64,000 nt of DNA from Pseudarthrobacter sp. NS4 (GTDB taxonomy: Bacteria > Actinomycetota > Actinomycetes > Actinomycetales > Micrococcaceae), in the NCBI RefSeq assembly GCF_024758005.1, contig NZ_CP103288.1, positions 2,108,001 through 2,172,000 of the forward strand, in the 5' to 3' direction. Positions within the stretch are counted from its first letter, which is position 1; the number at the start of each line of letters is the position of its first letter. The translations under genes and the position numbers were made by a program. The notes beneath the pieces were generated by a model. The model saw only the letters and a program-made list of their open reading frames with translations, was not told the DNA's origin and made no database searches. Positions 42,132 through 51,439 of this stretch are shown here, one piece after another.

Positions 42132-44774
42132 TTAGGGAGCGGCAGACGGTGCATTCACGACGGCGGCCTGCGCGGTGAGCGCCCGCAGCAGGTGGCTGCG
42201 CTGCTCCACGATGATGCGGCGCAGGGCGCGGGGAGCGTCGCCATGGGCTGCCAGCCACTGATCCGTCCGGCGAAGCACGGGATGGTCCGCCGGCTTCATT
42301 CCTTCCGCCAGGTCCTGGGCCACGGGGTACAGGCCGCGCACAATCCGGCTGGCGATCTCGATGCTGCGGCCCTCCCAGACACTGCGGATGCACTCAAAGT
42401 ACGGCTCCACGTACGGCTCCAGCAGGCCGGCCGGCGCGGTGGTGAAACCGCTGATCGTCGCGGTGAGCAGCTGGTTGGAGAGCCGGTTGCCGCGGACGGC
42501 CTCATTCCAGGCCGCCGTCTTGACCTCCGGCTCCGGCCGGGCGGCAACAGCGGTGGCATGCCCAGCCCGTCCCGAGGCAGTGGTGTCCCGTGCCAGCTCG
42601 GCGTCGAGTTCGGCCAAACTTGCCTGGCCGTTGGCGGCGAGGGCGTGCCAGAAGTGCCAGCGCAGCTCGGCGTCCACCGCCAGTCCCTCCAGGGTGGCTG
42701 AGCCGTCCAGCAGGCCCCTGAGGCGGGGGAGCAGGGCGTCCTGGTGCCGGCTGAGCGTTCCGAGTGTCCGGGCCCAGGCGAGCTGCTGGTCGGAGCCGGG
42801 CACGGCGCGGTCCAGCTCAGCGGCGGCAGTGGCCAGGAAAGAAGCCCGCACGGCTTCCCTGGCGGCTGCAGGTGTGTAGCGTTCGACGGCGGTGCCCGCG
42901 TTGTCCAGGATGTTCAGCAGGACCCCGATGCCGGTTTCCGCCGGTCCAAACGCTGCAACCGCGTCCACATAACGTGAAGCGGGGCTTTCGCCGTCCCGGG
43001 CCGAGTTCCAGAGCGCCGTCCAGCACAGGGCGCGGGCCATCGGGTCCGCGATTCGGTCCAGGGAGGCCAGCACCGTGGCCTCGGATGCCGGGTCCAGCCG
43101 GACCTTGGCGTACGTAAGGTCGTCGTCGTTCACGAGCAGGAGCGCGGGCCGCGGGCGGCCGGCGAGTTCCGGGAGCTCAGTGCGTACGCCGGCCACATCA
43201 GTCTCGATGCTCCCGGTCCGCACCAGCGCGCCGCGGGCGTCGAAATCGTAGGAACCCACGCGCAGCCGGTGTGGGCGCAGCTCTTCGCGTCCCGTGACCG
43301 GATCCGTGGCGTCCTGGACGATGGCCACCCTGCCCAGCACGCCGTCGTCGTTCGCCGGATCCGCGCCGCTGTCCAGGGACAGCGTGGAGATGCCGGAGGT
43401 CTGCAGCCACTGCTGCGCCCAGCCCGCCAGGTCCCGCCCGGAAGAAGCACTCAGGGCGGCCAGCAGGTCCGCCAGGGAGGTGTTGCCATAGGCGTGCTTG
43501 CGGAAGTATTCGCGCGAGCCGGCAATGAACGCGTCGAAGCCTACGTAGGCCACGAGCTGCTTCAGCACGGACGCGCCCTTGGCGTAGGTGATGCCGTCAA
43601 AGTTCTGCTTGGCGGCCTCCAGGTCCGGGATGTCCGCGACGATCGGATGCGTGGTGGGCAGCTGGTCCTGGACGTACGCCCAGGCCTTGCGTTTGTTGGC
43701 AAAGTTCACCCAGGCGGTCTCCCAGTCCGTGGCCCGGTCCACGCCCAGCGTTCCCATGTAGTCGGCGAATGACTCCTTGAGCCACAGATCGTCCCACCAC
43801 TGCATGGTCACCAGGTCGCCGAACCACATGTGCGCCATCTCGTGCATCAGGGTGTTTGCCCGCCCCTGGTACTGGGCGTCGGTGGCGCGGGACGTAAACA
43901 CATAGGCCTCGGTGAACGTCACCAGGCCGGGGTTCTCCATGGCGCCGAGGTTGTACTCCGGGACGAAGGCCTGGTCGTACTTGCCCCAGGGGTAGGGGTA
44001 GTCGAAGAGCCGGTTGAAGAAGTCCAGGCCCTTCTTCGTCAGCTTGAAAAGCTCATCCGTGTCAAAGGATTCCGCCATGGAGGCCCGGCAGTAAAGGGCC
44101 AGCGGGATGTCCAGGGACGTCCCGTCGTCGAGCGTTGCCTGCCAGCGGTCCTCCGCCTTGAAGTAGGGCCCGGCCAGCACCGTGGTGATGTAGGTGGACA
44201 TGGGCTCCGTGGGGGCAAAGTCCCAGCGGGCCGTGGCGGGATCGCCGGTGAGGAGGGTGCGGTTGACTTCTGCCCCGTTGGAGGCGACCTGCCACTCCGC
44301 GGGTGCGATGACATGGAAGGTGAAGGTCGCCTTGAGGTCCGGCTGCTCGAAGTTGGCGAAGACCCGCCGCGCGTCCGCCGGCTCGTACTGGGTGTACAGG
44401 TAGCACTGGCCGTCGGCAGGATCCACGAACCGGTGCATTCCCTCGCCGGAACGGCTGTACAGGGCGGTGCCGGTGACGGTGACCTGGTTTTCGCGCTGCA
44501 GGTTGTCCAGCCGGATCCTGGCGCCGTCCACCACGTCCTCCACCCGGAGTCCCTTGCCGTTGAGGAACACGCTGTGGACGCAGCTGCCAATGAAATCCAG
44601 GAACGTTGATGTGCCGGGCTCCGAGGCGGTGAAGTTGATGACGCTCGTGCTGGTGTAGCCGGCAACGTCCGGGTCCGCTGCCTGCCGCACATCCAGCGAG
44701 ACGTCATAGCTGGTGGTGCTGATCAGGACAGAACGTTCGGCGGCTTCATCGCGCTGCAGATTCTCATTTGACAC
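42132..44774 (-). CDS. pepN: Aminopeptidase N (M1 family)
   Basis: 880 residues, typical for actinobacterial PepN. Exopeptidase motif GAMENPG (in FVPEYNLGAMENPGLVTFTE), zinc site HEMAHMWFGD with the downstream Glu in WLKESFADYMG, and the ERAP1-like C-terminal domain with helical repeats. It cleaves N-terminal residues from peptides in the cytoplasm; no signal peptide is present. ATG 44774 starts MSNENLQRDEAAERS, the usual start of this protein. It follows the YeiH-type gene on the same strand after 54 bases that hold two imperfect copies of CATCAAAnnCAGGCGGC. Confidence 0.96.
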   Translation of the reverse strand: MSNENLQRDEAAERSVLISTTSYDVSLDVRQAADPDVAGYTSTSVINFTASEPGTSTFLDFIGSCVHSVFLNGKGLRVEDVVDGARIRLDNLQRENQVTVTGTALYSRSGEGMHRFVDPADGQCYLYTQYEPADARRVFANFEQPDLKATFTFHVIAPAEWQVASNGAEVNRTLLTGDPATARWDFAPTEPMSTYITTVLAGPYFKAEDRWQATLDDGTSLDIPLALYCRASMAESFDTDELFKLTKKGLDFFNRLFDYPYPWGKYDQAFVPEYNLGAMENPGLVTFTEAYVFTSRATDAQYQGRANTLMHEMAHMWFGDLVTMQWWDDLWLKESFADYMGTLGVDRATDWETAWVNFANKRKAWAYVQDQLPTTHPIVADIPDLEAAKQNFDGITYAKGASVLKQLVAYVGFDAFIAGSREYFRKHAYGNTSLADLLAALSASSGRDLAGWAQQWLQTSGISTLSLDSGADPANDDGVLGRVAIVQDATDPVTGREELRPHRLRVGSYDFDARGALVRTGSIETDVAGVRTELPELAGRPRPALLLVNDDDLTYAKVRLDPASEATVLASLDRIADPMARALCWTALWNSARDGESPASRYVDAVAAFGPAETGIGVLLNILDNAGTAVERYTPAAAREAVRASFLATAAAELDRAVPGSDQQLAWARTLGTLSRHQDALLPRLRGLLDGSATLEGLAVDAELRWHFWHALAANGQASLAELDAELARDTTASGRAGHATAVAARPEPEVKTAAWNEAVRGNRLSNQLLTATISGFTTAPAGLLEPYVEPYFECIRSVWEGRSIEIASRIVRGLYPVAQDLAEGMKPADHPVLRRTDQWLAAHGDAPRALRRIIVEQRSHLLRALTAQAAVVNAPSAAP

Positions 44775-44828
44775 CCAGCTATCTAATCACGGGGCTGTTT
44801 CATCAAAGCCAGGCGGCTTCCATCAAAC

Positions 44829-45884
44829 TCAGGCGGCGATCAGCAGGGCAGCCGCCAGGCCCAGGACCGCGATCAGGAGCCACGACGCCAGTGCCGCCAG
44901 GATCGCCCTCCCGCCGGTCCGCAGCAGCGTCCGTATCCGTACAGCCGACCCCAATCCGAACAACGCGGCGCCCAGCAGGACGTCCTGCAGGACTGCGCCC
45001 GCCTCCAGCCAGTCCTCCGCCAGCCAGCCGGTGGACCGCAGGGCCACCATGGCAACGAATCCGAGGACGAACAGGGGCACCACCGGTGGCAGTTTTAGGT
45101 CCCCGCTGCCGTTTTCCGGATCAGCCCGGACGGCGAGGCGCTGATGCGCCCCGGCCAGTGCCGCCACAGGAGCCAGCAGGAGCACCCGGGTGAGCTTAAC
45201 GACGACGGCTATGCCCAGTGCCGCCGTGCCGGCAGTCTGGGCGGTGGCCACCACTTGGCCGACGTCGTGCACCGACGCTCCCGTCCAGGCGCCAAAAACC
45301 GGCGCACTGAGCTGCAGGGGATGAACGAGGAGGGGCATCACCCCGATTGCGAGTGTTCCGCAGAGCGTCACCAGCGCCACCGGCAGGACGGTGTCGACGT
45401 GCCGGATCCGACGTACTGCGGCCATGGCGCCAATGGCCGATGCCCCGCAGATCGAAAAGCCGGTTGCCACCAGCAGGGAGGTCACCGGCGGCAGCCGGAA
45501 CAGCCTGGCGATCAGGTACGTGCCGCCAAAACTTGCGGCCACCACGGCTGTGATCAGGACCAGCGCCAGCCAGCCCAGCTCCAGGACGTCCATGACGCTG
45601 ACTTTCAGGCCGAGCAGCACAATTCCCCCGCGCATCAGGTGCTTGCCGGCAAAGTCCAGTCCTGGCCTGGCACGGCCCGCCGTCCAGACCCCGGCCACCG
45701 GAAGATTGGCGGCCAGGACACCCAGCACCACGGCCAGGGTCATGGCGGGCAGCACGGGCACCAGCCAGTGGACAAGGAAGGCGGCCACCAGTGCCACGGC
45801 CGCTGTGGCCAGGCCCGGCAACACCCTCTCAGTGCGGCGGGGCTGACCCGCGCCTGGCGCTGGAAGGCTTCTGCTGACTGGCAC
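44829..45884 (-). CDS. YeiH/UPF0324 family putative sulfate exporter
   Basis: 351 residues with about ten spans. The family segments are GLDFAGKHLMRGGIVLLGLK, VTSLLVATGFSICGASAIGA and APVFGAWTGASVHDVGQVVA. YeiH-like proteins are annotated as sulfate or anion exporters, with little experimental proof. ATG 45884 gives a short basic N-terminus before the first span. Divergent from the ATP-grasp operon, sharing the spacer 45885-45997. Confidence 0.9.
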   Translation of the reverse strand: MPVSRSLPAPGAGQPRRTERVLPGLATAAVALVAAFLVHWLVPVLPAMTLAVVLGVLAANLPVAGVWTAGRARPGLDFAGKHLMRGGIVLLGLKVSVMDVLELGWLALVLITAVVAASFGGTYLIARLFRLPPVTSLLVATGFSICGASAIGAMAAVRRIRHVDTVLPVALVTLCGTLAIGVMPLLVHPLQLSAPVFGAWTGASVHDVGQVVATAQTAGTAALGIAVVVKLTRVLLLAPVAALAGAHQRLAVRADPENGSGDLKLPPVVPLFVLGFVAMVALRSTGWLAEDWLEAGAVLQDVLLGAALFGLGSAVRIRTLLRTGGRAILAALASWLLIAVLGLAAALLIAA

Positions 45885-45997
45885 TAACCTACTGTGCCGG
45901 AAAAGGTCCGTAATGGACGAATAGGGACAGCGCCGCCAACACGCCAGAATGGATGGCAGTAATGAATTCGAAACAAAAAGATGGTTGGCTATTGGGC

Positions 45998-47554
45998 ATG
46001 TCAGACCTATTCCAGGAATACTCCACGGCCGCCGGCCGGACCGGAGCCTACGATGAGATGTTTGCCCCCGGGCTGCTTGCCAGGGACTCCTACGGGCAGG
46101 TGGCGGACGCCCTTCGCAAGCTCTCGCTGGCTGATGTCAGCGCCCGGGCCGACTCGATGGCCCGCACCTTCCTGGACCGCGGCGTAACCTTCGACTTTGC
46201 CGGGGAGGAGCGTCCCTTCCCCCTGGACATCGTCCCGCGCGTCATCCCTGCCGCGGAATGGGACGTGCTGGAACGCGGGGTTGCGCAGCGTGTATGCGCC
46301 CTCGAGGCGTTCCTGAACGACGTGTACGACAAGATGACCGTGGTGTCCGACGGCGTCATCCCACGGCAACTGGTGACCACCAGCGCGCACTTCCACCGGC
46401 AGGTCCACGGCTTTGAACCGGCCGGCGGCGTCCGGGTGCACATCTCCGGGATTGACGTGGTCCGCGACGCCGCCGGGACCTTCCGGGTCCTCGAGGACAA
46501 CGTGCGCGTCCCGTCAGGCGTCAGCTACGTCCTGGAAAACCGCCGCGCCATGGCCAAGGGCCTCCCGGAAGCCTTCGGCCAGCAGCTCATCCGTCCCGTG
46601 GAGGAGTACCCCCGCCGGCTCCTCTCGGCCCTGCGCAAAACCGCACCCGCCGGCGTGGACGATCCCACCGTCGTCGTCCTTACCCCCGGCGTCTTCAACA
46701 GCGCCTACTTCGAGCACACCCTGCTGGCAGGCCTGATGGGCGTTGAACTGGTGGAGGGCCGTGACCTCATTTGCCGCGGAAACCGCGTATACATGCGCAC
46801 CACCGCCGGTGAGCAGCGCGTGGACGTCATCTACAAGCGGATCGACGACGACTTCCTCGACCCGCTGCAGTTCCGCGCCGATTCCATGCTTGGATGCCCC
46901 GGGCTGGTCAACGCCGCACGCGCCGGCGGCGTCACCATTGCCAACGCCGTGGGCAACGGCGTCGCCGATGACAAACTGGTCTACAGTTACGTTCCTGACC
47001 TGATCCGCTACTACCTCAGCGAGGAGCCCATCATCGCGAACGTGGACACGTTCCGCCTCGAAGAGAAGGAAGCCCGGGAGTACACCCTGGACAACCTCGC
47101 CGAACTCGTGGTCAAGCCGGTGGACGGTTCAGGCGGCAAGGGACTGGTCATCGGCCCGGACGCCTCCAAGGACGAACTGGACGCGCTCCGGCAGCGGATC
47201 ATCGGCGACCCGCGCGGCTGGATTGCACAGCCCGTGCTGCAGCTTTCCACCGTCCCCACCTTGAGCGGTGACAAGTTCGGCCCCCGCCACGTTGACCTCC
47301 GCCCCTTCGCGGTGAACGACGGCGACAACGTCTGGGTGCTTCCCGGCGGCCTCACACGCGTGGCACTGAAGGAAGGCTCGCTGATCGTGAACTCCAGCCA
47401 GGGCGGCGGATCCAAGGACACCTGGGTCCTCGCCGATTCGCCGCAGATGCCGGTGGAGACCGTTCCCCGGCCCTCAATTTCCGTCCGTGAGCGGGTGTCC
47501 GTGTGGCCCGTCGAAAGCAACTGGCGCGACCGCCAGTCGGAGCAGCAGCAGTGA
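45998..47554 (+). CDS. Circularly permuted ATP-grasp protein
   Basis: 518 residues from ATG 45998 (MSDLFQEYSTAAGRTGAYDE). Family blocks: FPLDIVPRVIPAAEWDVLER, FEPAGGVRVHISGIDVVRDA, GTFRVLEDNVRVPSGVSYVL (acid residues of ATP-grasp), VDVIYKRIDDDFLDPLQFRA and ELVVKPVDGSGGKGLVIGPD (nucleotide loop). Upstream in-frame ATGs (45953, 45962) would add 12-15 residues. The alpha-E and transglutaminase genes follow. The set is predicted to form and process a peptide-like amide bond; no substrate is known. Confidence 0.93.
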   Translation: MSDLFQEYSTAAGRTGAYDEMFAPGLLARDSYGQVADALRKLSLADVSARADSMARTFLDRGVTFDFAGEERPFPLDIVPRVIPAAEWDVLERGVAQRVCALEAFLNDVYDKMTVVSDGVIPRQLVTTSAHFHRQVHGFEPAGGVRVHISGIDVVRDAAGTFRVLEDNVRVPSGVSYVLENRRAMAKGLPEAFGQQLIRPVEEYPRRLLSALRKTAPAGVDDPTVVVLTPGVFNSAYFEHTLLAGLMGVELVEGRDLICRGNRVYMRTTAGEQRVDVIYKRIDDDFLDPLQFRADSMLGCPGLVNAARAGGVTIANAVGNGVADDKLVYSYVPDLIRYYLSEEPIIANVDTFRLEEKEAREYTLDNLAELVVKPVDGSGGKGLVIGPDASKDELDALRQRIIGDPRGWIAQPVLQLSTVPTLSGDKFGPRHVDLRPFAVNDGDNVWVLPGGLTRVALKEGSLIVNSSQGGGSKDTWVLADSPQMPVETVPRPSISVRERVSVWPVESNWRDRQSEQQQ

Positions 47555-47614
47555 GCCCGGCCGTGACCTGGCAAATGTCTTTTCCAGTTTCGGGCCCGCA
47601 GGAGGTAGCCGCGA

Positions 47615-48541
47615 ATGCTTAGCCGTATTGCCGAATCCCTATTCTGGATCGGCCGTTACGTGGAGCGGGCCGATGGCACCGCCCGAATCCTCGACGTGCA
47701 CCTGGAGCGGTTGAACCACCTGCCCATGGAGGAACGCAGGAGCGTTGCGAAGGAACTCCTGGCCGTCATGGGCGCCCGCCCGCAGAGCGAGGACTTCGGC
47801 CTGCCGGAGCTGCTGCATGCCCTGGCTTACGACAAGACCAGTGCGACGTCCATCGCCGGGTCCCTCGGTGCTGCCCGCGAGAACGCACGGCGTGCCCGCG
47901 AGACGGTTTCCTCCGGCCTCTGGGAGAGCCTCAACACCACCTACTACGGGCTGAGCCAGCACCGCAAGGACGTGGTGGGGACCTACCGGTTCTGCAACTG
48001 GACGCTTGAACGGACCGCCATGGTCAGCGGCCTCGCGGACACCACCGTGAGCCACGACGAGAGCTGGCTGTTCCTTGTGCTCGGCCGCTCCCTGGAACGC
48101 GCGGACATGACGGCCCGCATGCTCTCCACCCGCGACGTGCTGTCCGCCGGCATGTCCTGGGTCAACATGCTCCGCTGCGCGGGCGCCTACGAGTCCTTCC
48201 TGCGCACCCGCCGGGCAGCCTTCGGCGACCAGCACGCAGCAGAGTTCCTGCTGCTGGACCGGCTGTTCCCGCGCTCCATCGTCTACGCCCTGCGTGACGC
48301 CGACGAATGCCTTGCCAAGCTGGACCCCTCCGCCCAGCGGGTGGGCTTCATCAACGACGCGCGCCGCATCGTGGGCCAGGCCCGGACGTTCCTGGAGTTC
48401 CACCGGACGGACGACCTCATGTCCGAGCTGCCCGAACACATGGAGCGGGTGCAGAAGGCGGTGTCCCAGGCCTCGGACGCCATTTCCCGTAAGTACTTCA
48501 ATCAGGCGGATGAACTGGCCTGGGTGGGAGAAGTTTCATGA
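47615..48541 (+). CDS. Alpha-E domain protein
   Basis: 308 residues, all-helical. MLSRIAESLFWIGRYVERAD is the family N-terminus, and the WxxR/ERAxxxAR pattern recurs (LFLVLGRSLERADMTARMLS). The RBS GGAGGTAGC is strong. It always occurs with the permuted ATP-grasp protein and a transglutaminase. Its role is unknown; a binding or scaffold role in peptide-bond chemistry has been suggested from gene neighbourhoods. The stop overlaps the next ATG by 4 bases. Confidence 0.93.
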   Translation: MLSRIAESLFWIGRYVERADGTARILDVHLERLNHLPMEERRSVAKELLAVMGARPQSEDFGLPELLHALAYDKTSATSIAGSLGAARENARRARETVSSGLWESLNTTYYGLSQHRKDVVGTYRFCNWTLERTAMVSGLADTTVSHDESWLFLVLGRSLERADMTARMLSTRDVLSAGMSWVNMLRCAGAYESFLRTRRAAFGDQHAAEFLLLDRLFPRSIVYALRDADECLAKLDPSAQRVGFINDARRIVGQARTFLEFHRTDDLMSELPEHMERVQKAVSQASDAISRKYFNQADELAWVGEVS

Positions 48542-49389
48542 CCCGGCTGAGCATCGTCCACAAGACCGCGTACAAGTACAACAAACGCGTTACCCTGTCC
48601 TACAACGAGGCCCGGATGACCCCTTTGACGGACTCGCAGCAGGTGGTGCTGGAATCCGTCGTGAAGGTCTCGCCGCAGCAGGCAGCCGTCAGCACCTACC
48701 GCGACTACTGGGGCACCAGGGTTACGGCATTCGACATGCAGATGCCTCACGAGCACCTTGAGGTGGTCTCCAACATCACGGTGGAGGTGCACCGCGCGGA
48801 GAAGATCCCGTCCGAATCCGACATCGCCGGCTGGGACGTCCTCGCCTCGCATGAAACCCTGAACACGTACAGTGACTGGCTGCCCCAGTCACGGCTCAGC
48901 GGCCCCGGCGACGAGGTCCTGGGCATCATCCCGCAGGTGGTGGCCGGCAAGAACCCGCACGAGGCCGCCCTGGCAATCTTCGCCTGGATGCGCGGGGAAA
49001 TGACCTACATGTCAGGCTCCACCGGCGTCACCACCAACGCCGAAGAGGCCTGGGGCCAGCGCCAGGGAGTGTGCCAGGACCTGGCCCACCTCGCCATCGG
49101 AGCACTGCGCAGCTGCGGCATCCCCGCCCGCTACGTCTCCGGCTACCTGCACCCGCGGTCCAGTGCAGGCATCGGCGAGACCGTGGCCGGCCAGTCGCAC
49201 GCCTGGCTGGAATGGTGGGACGGCGACTGGCGGAGCTGGGACCCCACCAACCACAAGCCTGCGGGGGACTTCCACGTCACGGTTGCAAGGGGCAGGGATT
49301 ACCGGGATGTCTCCCCGCTGAAGGGCATCCTGTCCGGCGGCGGGGGATCGGCCCTCAACGTCAGCGTGGAAATCACCCAGCTCGCCTGA
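48538..49389 (+). CDS. Transglutaminase family protein
   Basis: 283 residues. N-terminal beta domain (LSIVHKTAYKYNKRVTLSYN) then the papain-like transglutaminase core: Cys in GQRQGVCQDLAHLAIGALRS, His in VAGQSHAWLEWWDGDWRSWD and Asp in WDPTNHK. Bacterial members of this group are probably proteases or amidases rather than cross-linkers. Start overlaps the alpha-E stop (ATGA), so translation is coupled. No signal peptide, hence cytoplasmic. Confidence 0.93.
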   Translation: MTRLSIVHKTAYKYNKRVTLSYNEARMTPLTDSQQVVLESVVKVSPQQAAVSTYRDYWGTRVTAFDMQMPHEHLEVVSNITVEVHRAEKIPSESDIAGWDVLASHETLNTYSDWLPQSRLSGPGDEVLGIIPQVVAGKNPHEAALAIFAWMRGEMTYMSGSTGVTTNAEEAWGQRQGVCQDLAHLAIGALRSCGIPARYVSGYLHPRSSAGIGETVAGQSHAWLEWWDGDWRSWDPTNHKPAGDFHVTVARGRDYRDVSPLKGILSGGGGSALNVSVEITQLA

Positions 49390-49410
49390 ACCACCTGTTT
49401 CTGCGGCTGC

Positions 49411-49878
49411 CTACTCCGGCGCCGTCTTCACCGCGCCGCTGAGCTGGGTCCACCAGGTCAGCGGCTCGGTCACCTTGAACCTGCGGCCGGTGACGGAATC
49501 GGGCGTGATACGCACGAATGCGTCCTTCCGGCCGGCCTGCCAGGGGAAAAGGTACAGCCGGGAGGTCTCCAGGACTTCCTCAGTTCCCGTTACCACGCTG
49601 CCGGTGCCCTTGACCACCACGCTCCACGCCAGGCCGGTGGCAGGGTCCACACCATCTGCTTCCAGTGCCACCGCAGCGTCTCCGGATGCACCGGAAAGCT
49701 TGGTGCCTTCGCCGGTGCGGAACACCACCGTGCCTGCATCCACGGTGTAATTGATGGGAAAGATGTCGGGGCGTCCGTCCGCCAGGACGGCAAGCCTGCC
49801 CACGGACACTGTCCGCAGCATGGCCCAGCATTCGTGGTGTTCGAGGTTCTGTACTTCGGAGGCCGGCTCGGGGTTCAT
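49411..49878 (-). CDS. Pyridoxamine 5'-phosphate oxidase-like flavin-binding protein
   Basis: 155 residues from ATG 49878. The split-barrel FMN fold is seen in HECWAMLRTVSVGRLAVLAD, GRPDIFPINYTVDAGTVVFR, TGEGTKLSGASGDAAVALEA and AWSVVVKGTGSVVTGTEEVL. Relatives bind FMN or F420 and reduce small molecules, or are stress proteins. It follows the zinc-ribbon SDR by 16 bases on the same strand. Convergent with the transglutaminase gene. Confidence 0.88.
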   Translation of the reverse strand: MNPEPASEVQNLEHHECWAMLRTVSVGRLAVLADGRPDIFPINYTVDAGTVVFRTGEGTKLSGASGDAAVALEADGVDPATGLAWSVVVKGTGSVVTGTEEVLETSRLYLFPWQAGRKDAFVRITPDSVTGRRFKVTEPLTWWTQLSGAVKTAPE

Positions 49879-49894
49879 GGCGCCGAGCTTACCC

Positions 49895-51346
49895 TTACCA
49901 GGGGCTCGGCTTGTAGTCCTTGAGGAACACGCCGTACTGGTCCTCACCGTTCTCGCCCATAACGATGGGATCGTAGACGCGGGCAGCGCCGTCCACAAGG
50001 TCAAGGGGCGCGTGGAAGCCTTCCTCCATGAGGCGCACCTTGGTGTAGTGCGGGCGTTCGTCGGTGATCCAGCCTGTGTCCACTGCGGTCATCAGGATGC
50101 CATCGGTCTCCAGCATCTCCTGGGCGCTGGTCCGCGTCATCATGTTGAGTGCCGCTTTTGCCATGTTGGTGTGCGGGTGGCCGGGTCCCTTGTAGGCCCG
50201 TGAAAACTGGCCCTCCATGGCCGAGACGTTCACGATGTACTTCCGGCGGGCGGTGGAACGCTTCATGGCGTCACGGAGCCGGCTCACCAGCAGGAACGGA
50301 GCCGTCACGTTGCAGAGCTGGACCTCGAGCATCTCCAGCGGATCCACCTCGTCCACTACCTGGGTCCAGCTGTTGATGGTGGCAAGGTCCGGCACCAGGC
50401 CGCCGGCGTCAATGGCCGTACCCGACGCGATCCTTTCAAGCGAGGCGGAGCCCGTGGACAGGGCCAGCGACGTGATCGCATCGCCGGCGAGCACCGGATG
50501 CTCCGTGACGCTTCCCGCCAGCGCCAGGGGATGCTTGTCGTGCGCATGGCCGAACGTCAGCAGCTCCGGACCGCCGTTGGCCTGCTCAAGGGCCGCCGGA
50601 AGCGGCCCGTCCTCGGCATCAACCAGGGGTTTATAGGCGTTGCCGGACCGGCGGACCGTCTGGGCGGCGTTGTTGATGATGATGTCCAGCGGGCCGGCCT
50701 CGTTGAGGGAATCGGTCAGGGCCATGACCTGCGCGGGGTCGCGCAGGTCGATGCCGACGATGCGGAGCCGGTGCAGCCATTCTCCGCTGTCCTCCATGGC
50801 CGCGAACCGGCGCGCGGCATCCTTGGGGAAGCGGGTGGTGATGGTGGTGTGGGCGCCGTCGCGGAGCAGCCGGAGCGCGATGTACATGCCGATCTTGGCG
50901 CGGCCCCCGGTGAGCAGTGCCCGGCGGCCGGTGAGGTCTGTGCGCGCATCACGCTTGCTGTGGCTGAAGGCGGCGCACTCCGGGCAGAGCTGGTGGTAGA
51001 AGGAGTCCACCTGGGTGTAGTGCTGCTTGCAGATGTAGCAGGGGCGGGACCGGATGAGGTGGCCCGCTACCTTGCCGGTGGCGGAGGTCGCAAGCTTGTT
51101 GCCCCGGGTCTCGTCATCAATGCGGTCAGGGGCGGCTGTGGCGGTCTGGGCGATGACCGCGCGGTCGGCTTCGGCGATGAGGTCGCGTTTAGTGACCCTG
51201 CGGTGCCTCTTGACGGCCTTGAACATTTTCCCGGTGGCCTGCCGCACCGAGACGTAGTCGGGATGCTCCTCGTCATAGGCGTGGATCGTGTTCAGGACCT
51301 TGAGGCAGGCCTGAATTTCCTCAGGGGTCAGATCGGGGGAGCTCAT
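49895..51346 (-). CDS. SDR oxidoreductase with zinc-ribbon insert
   Basis: 483 residues. The N-terminal 145 residues are helical and end with two Cys pairs, RPCYICKQHYTQVDSFYHQL and CPECAAFSHSKRDARTD, a likely zinc ribbon. The Rossmann SDR domain follows: RRALLTGGRAKIGMYIALRL (TGGRxxIG), IIINNAAQTVRRSGNAYKPL, then KYIVNVSAMEGQFSRAYKGP and HTNMAKAALNMM. The catalytic Tyr-x3-Lys of SDRs is replaced by a different context. Such proteins are common in Actinobacteria; substrate unknown. Confidence 0.85.
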   Translation of the reverse strand: MSSPDLTPEEIQACLKVLNTIHAYDEEHPDYVSVRQATGKMFKAVKRHRRVTKRDLIAEADRAVIAQTATAAPDRIDDETRGNKLATSATGKVAGHLIRSRPCYICKQHYTQVDSFYHQLCPECAAFSHSKRDARTDLTGRRALLTGGRAKIGMYIALRLLRDGAHTTITTRFPKDAARRFAAMEDSGEWLHRLRIVGIDLRDPAQVMALTDSLNEAGPLDIIINNAAQTVRRSGNAYKPLVDAEDGPLPAALEQANGGPELLTFGHAHDKHPLALAGSVTEHPVLAGDAITSLALSTGSASLERIASGTAIDAGGLVPDLATINSWTQVVDEVDPLEMLEVQLCNVTAPFLLVSRLRDAMKRSTARRKYIVNVSAMEGQFSRAYKGPGHPHTNMAKAALNMMTRTSAQEMLETDGILMTAVDTGWITDERPHYTKVRLMEEGFHAPLDLVDGAARVYDPIVMGENGEDQYGVFLKDYKPSPW

Positions 51347-51384
51347 TAGGCTAATTTTACAGCCTGGAGCTACGGCTTAAGCGC

Positions 51385-51420
51385 GGCGCCGGCAGCACCC
51401 CGAGGGGTACCGCCGGCGCC
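51385..51420 (-). terminator. Imperfect hairpin after glgC
   Basis: GGCGCCGGC and GCCGGCGCC enclose CACCCCGAGGGGT-like inner pairing with two mismatches. It lies between the glgC stop and the next gene on the same strand. No clear T-run. Confidence 0.5.
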
Positions 51421-51439
51421 AGGACGTATCCGTGACAGT

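Noticed and set aside
41116..42393. 425-codon minus-strand open frame opposite the lipoate-ligase-like gene
   Set aside because: Antisense shadow with biased composition, overlapping both the plus-strand gene and pepN.
44775..44828. Two imperfect copies of CATCAAAnnCAGGCGGC at the end of the YeiH-type gene
   Set aside because: A short local duplication spanning the stop codon, with no sign of function.
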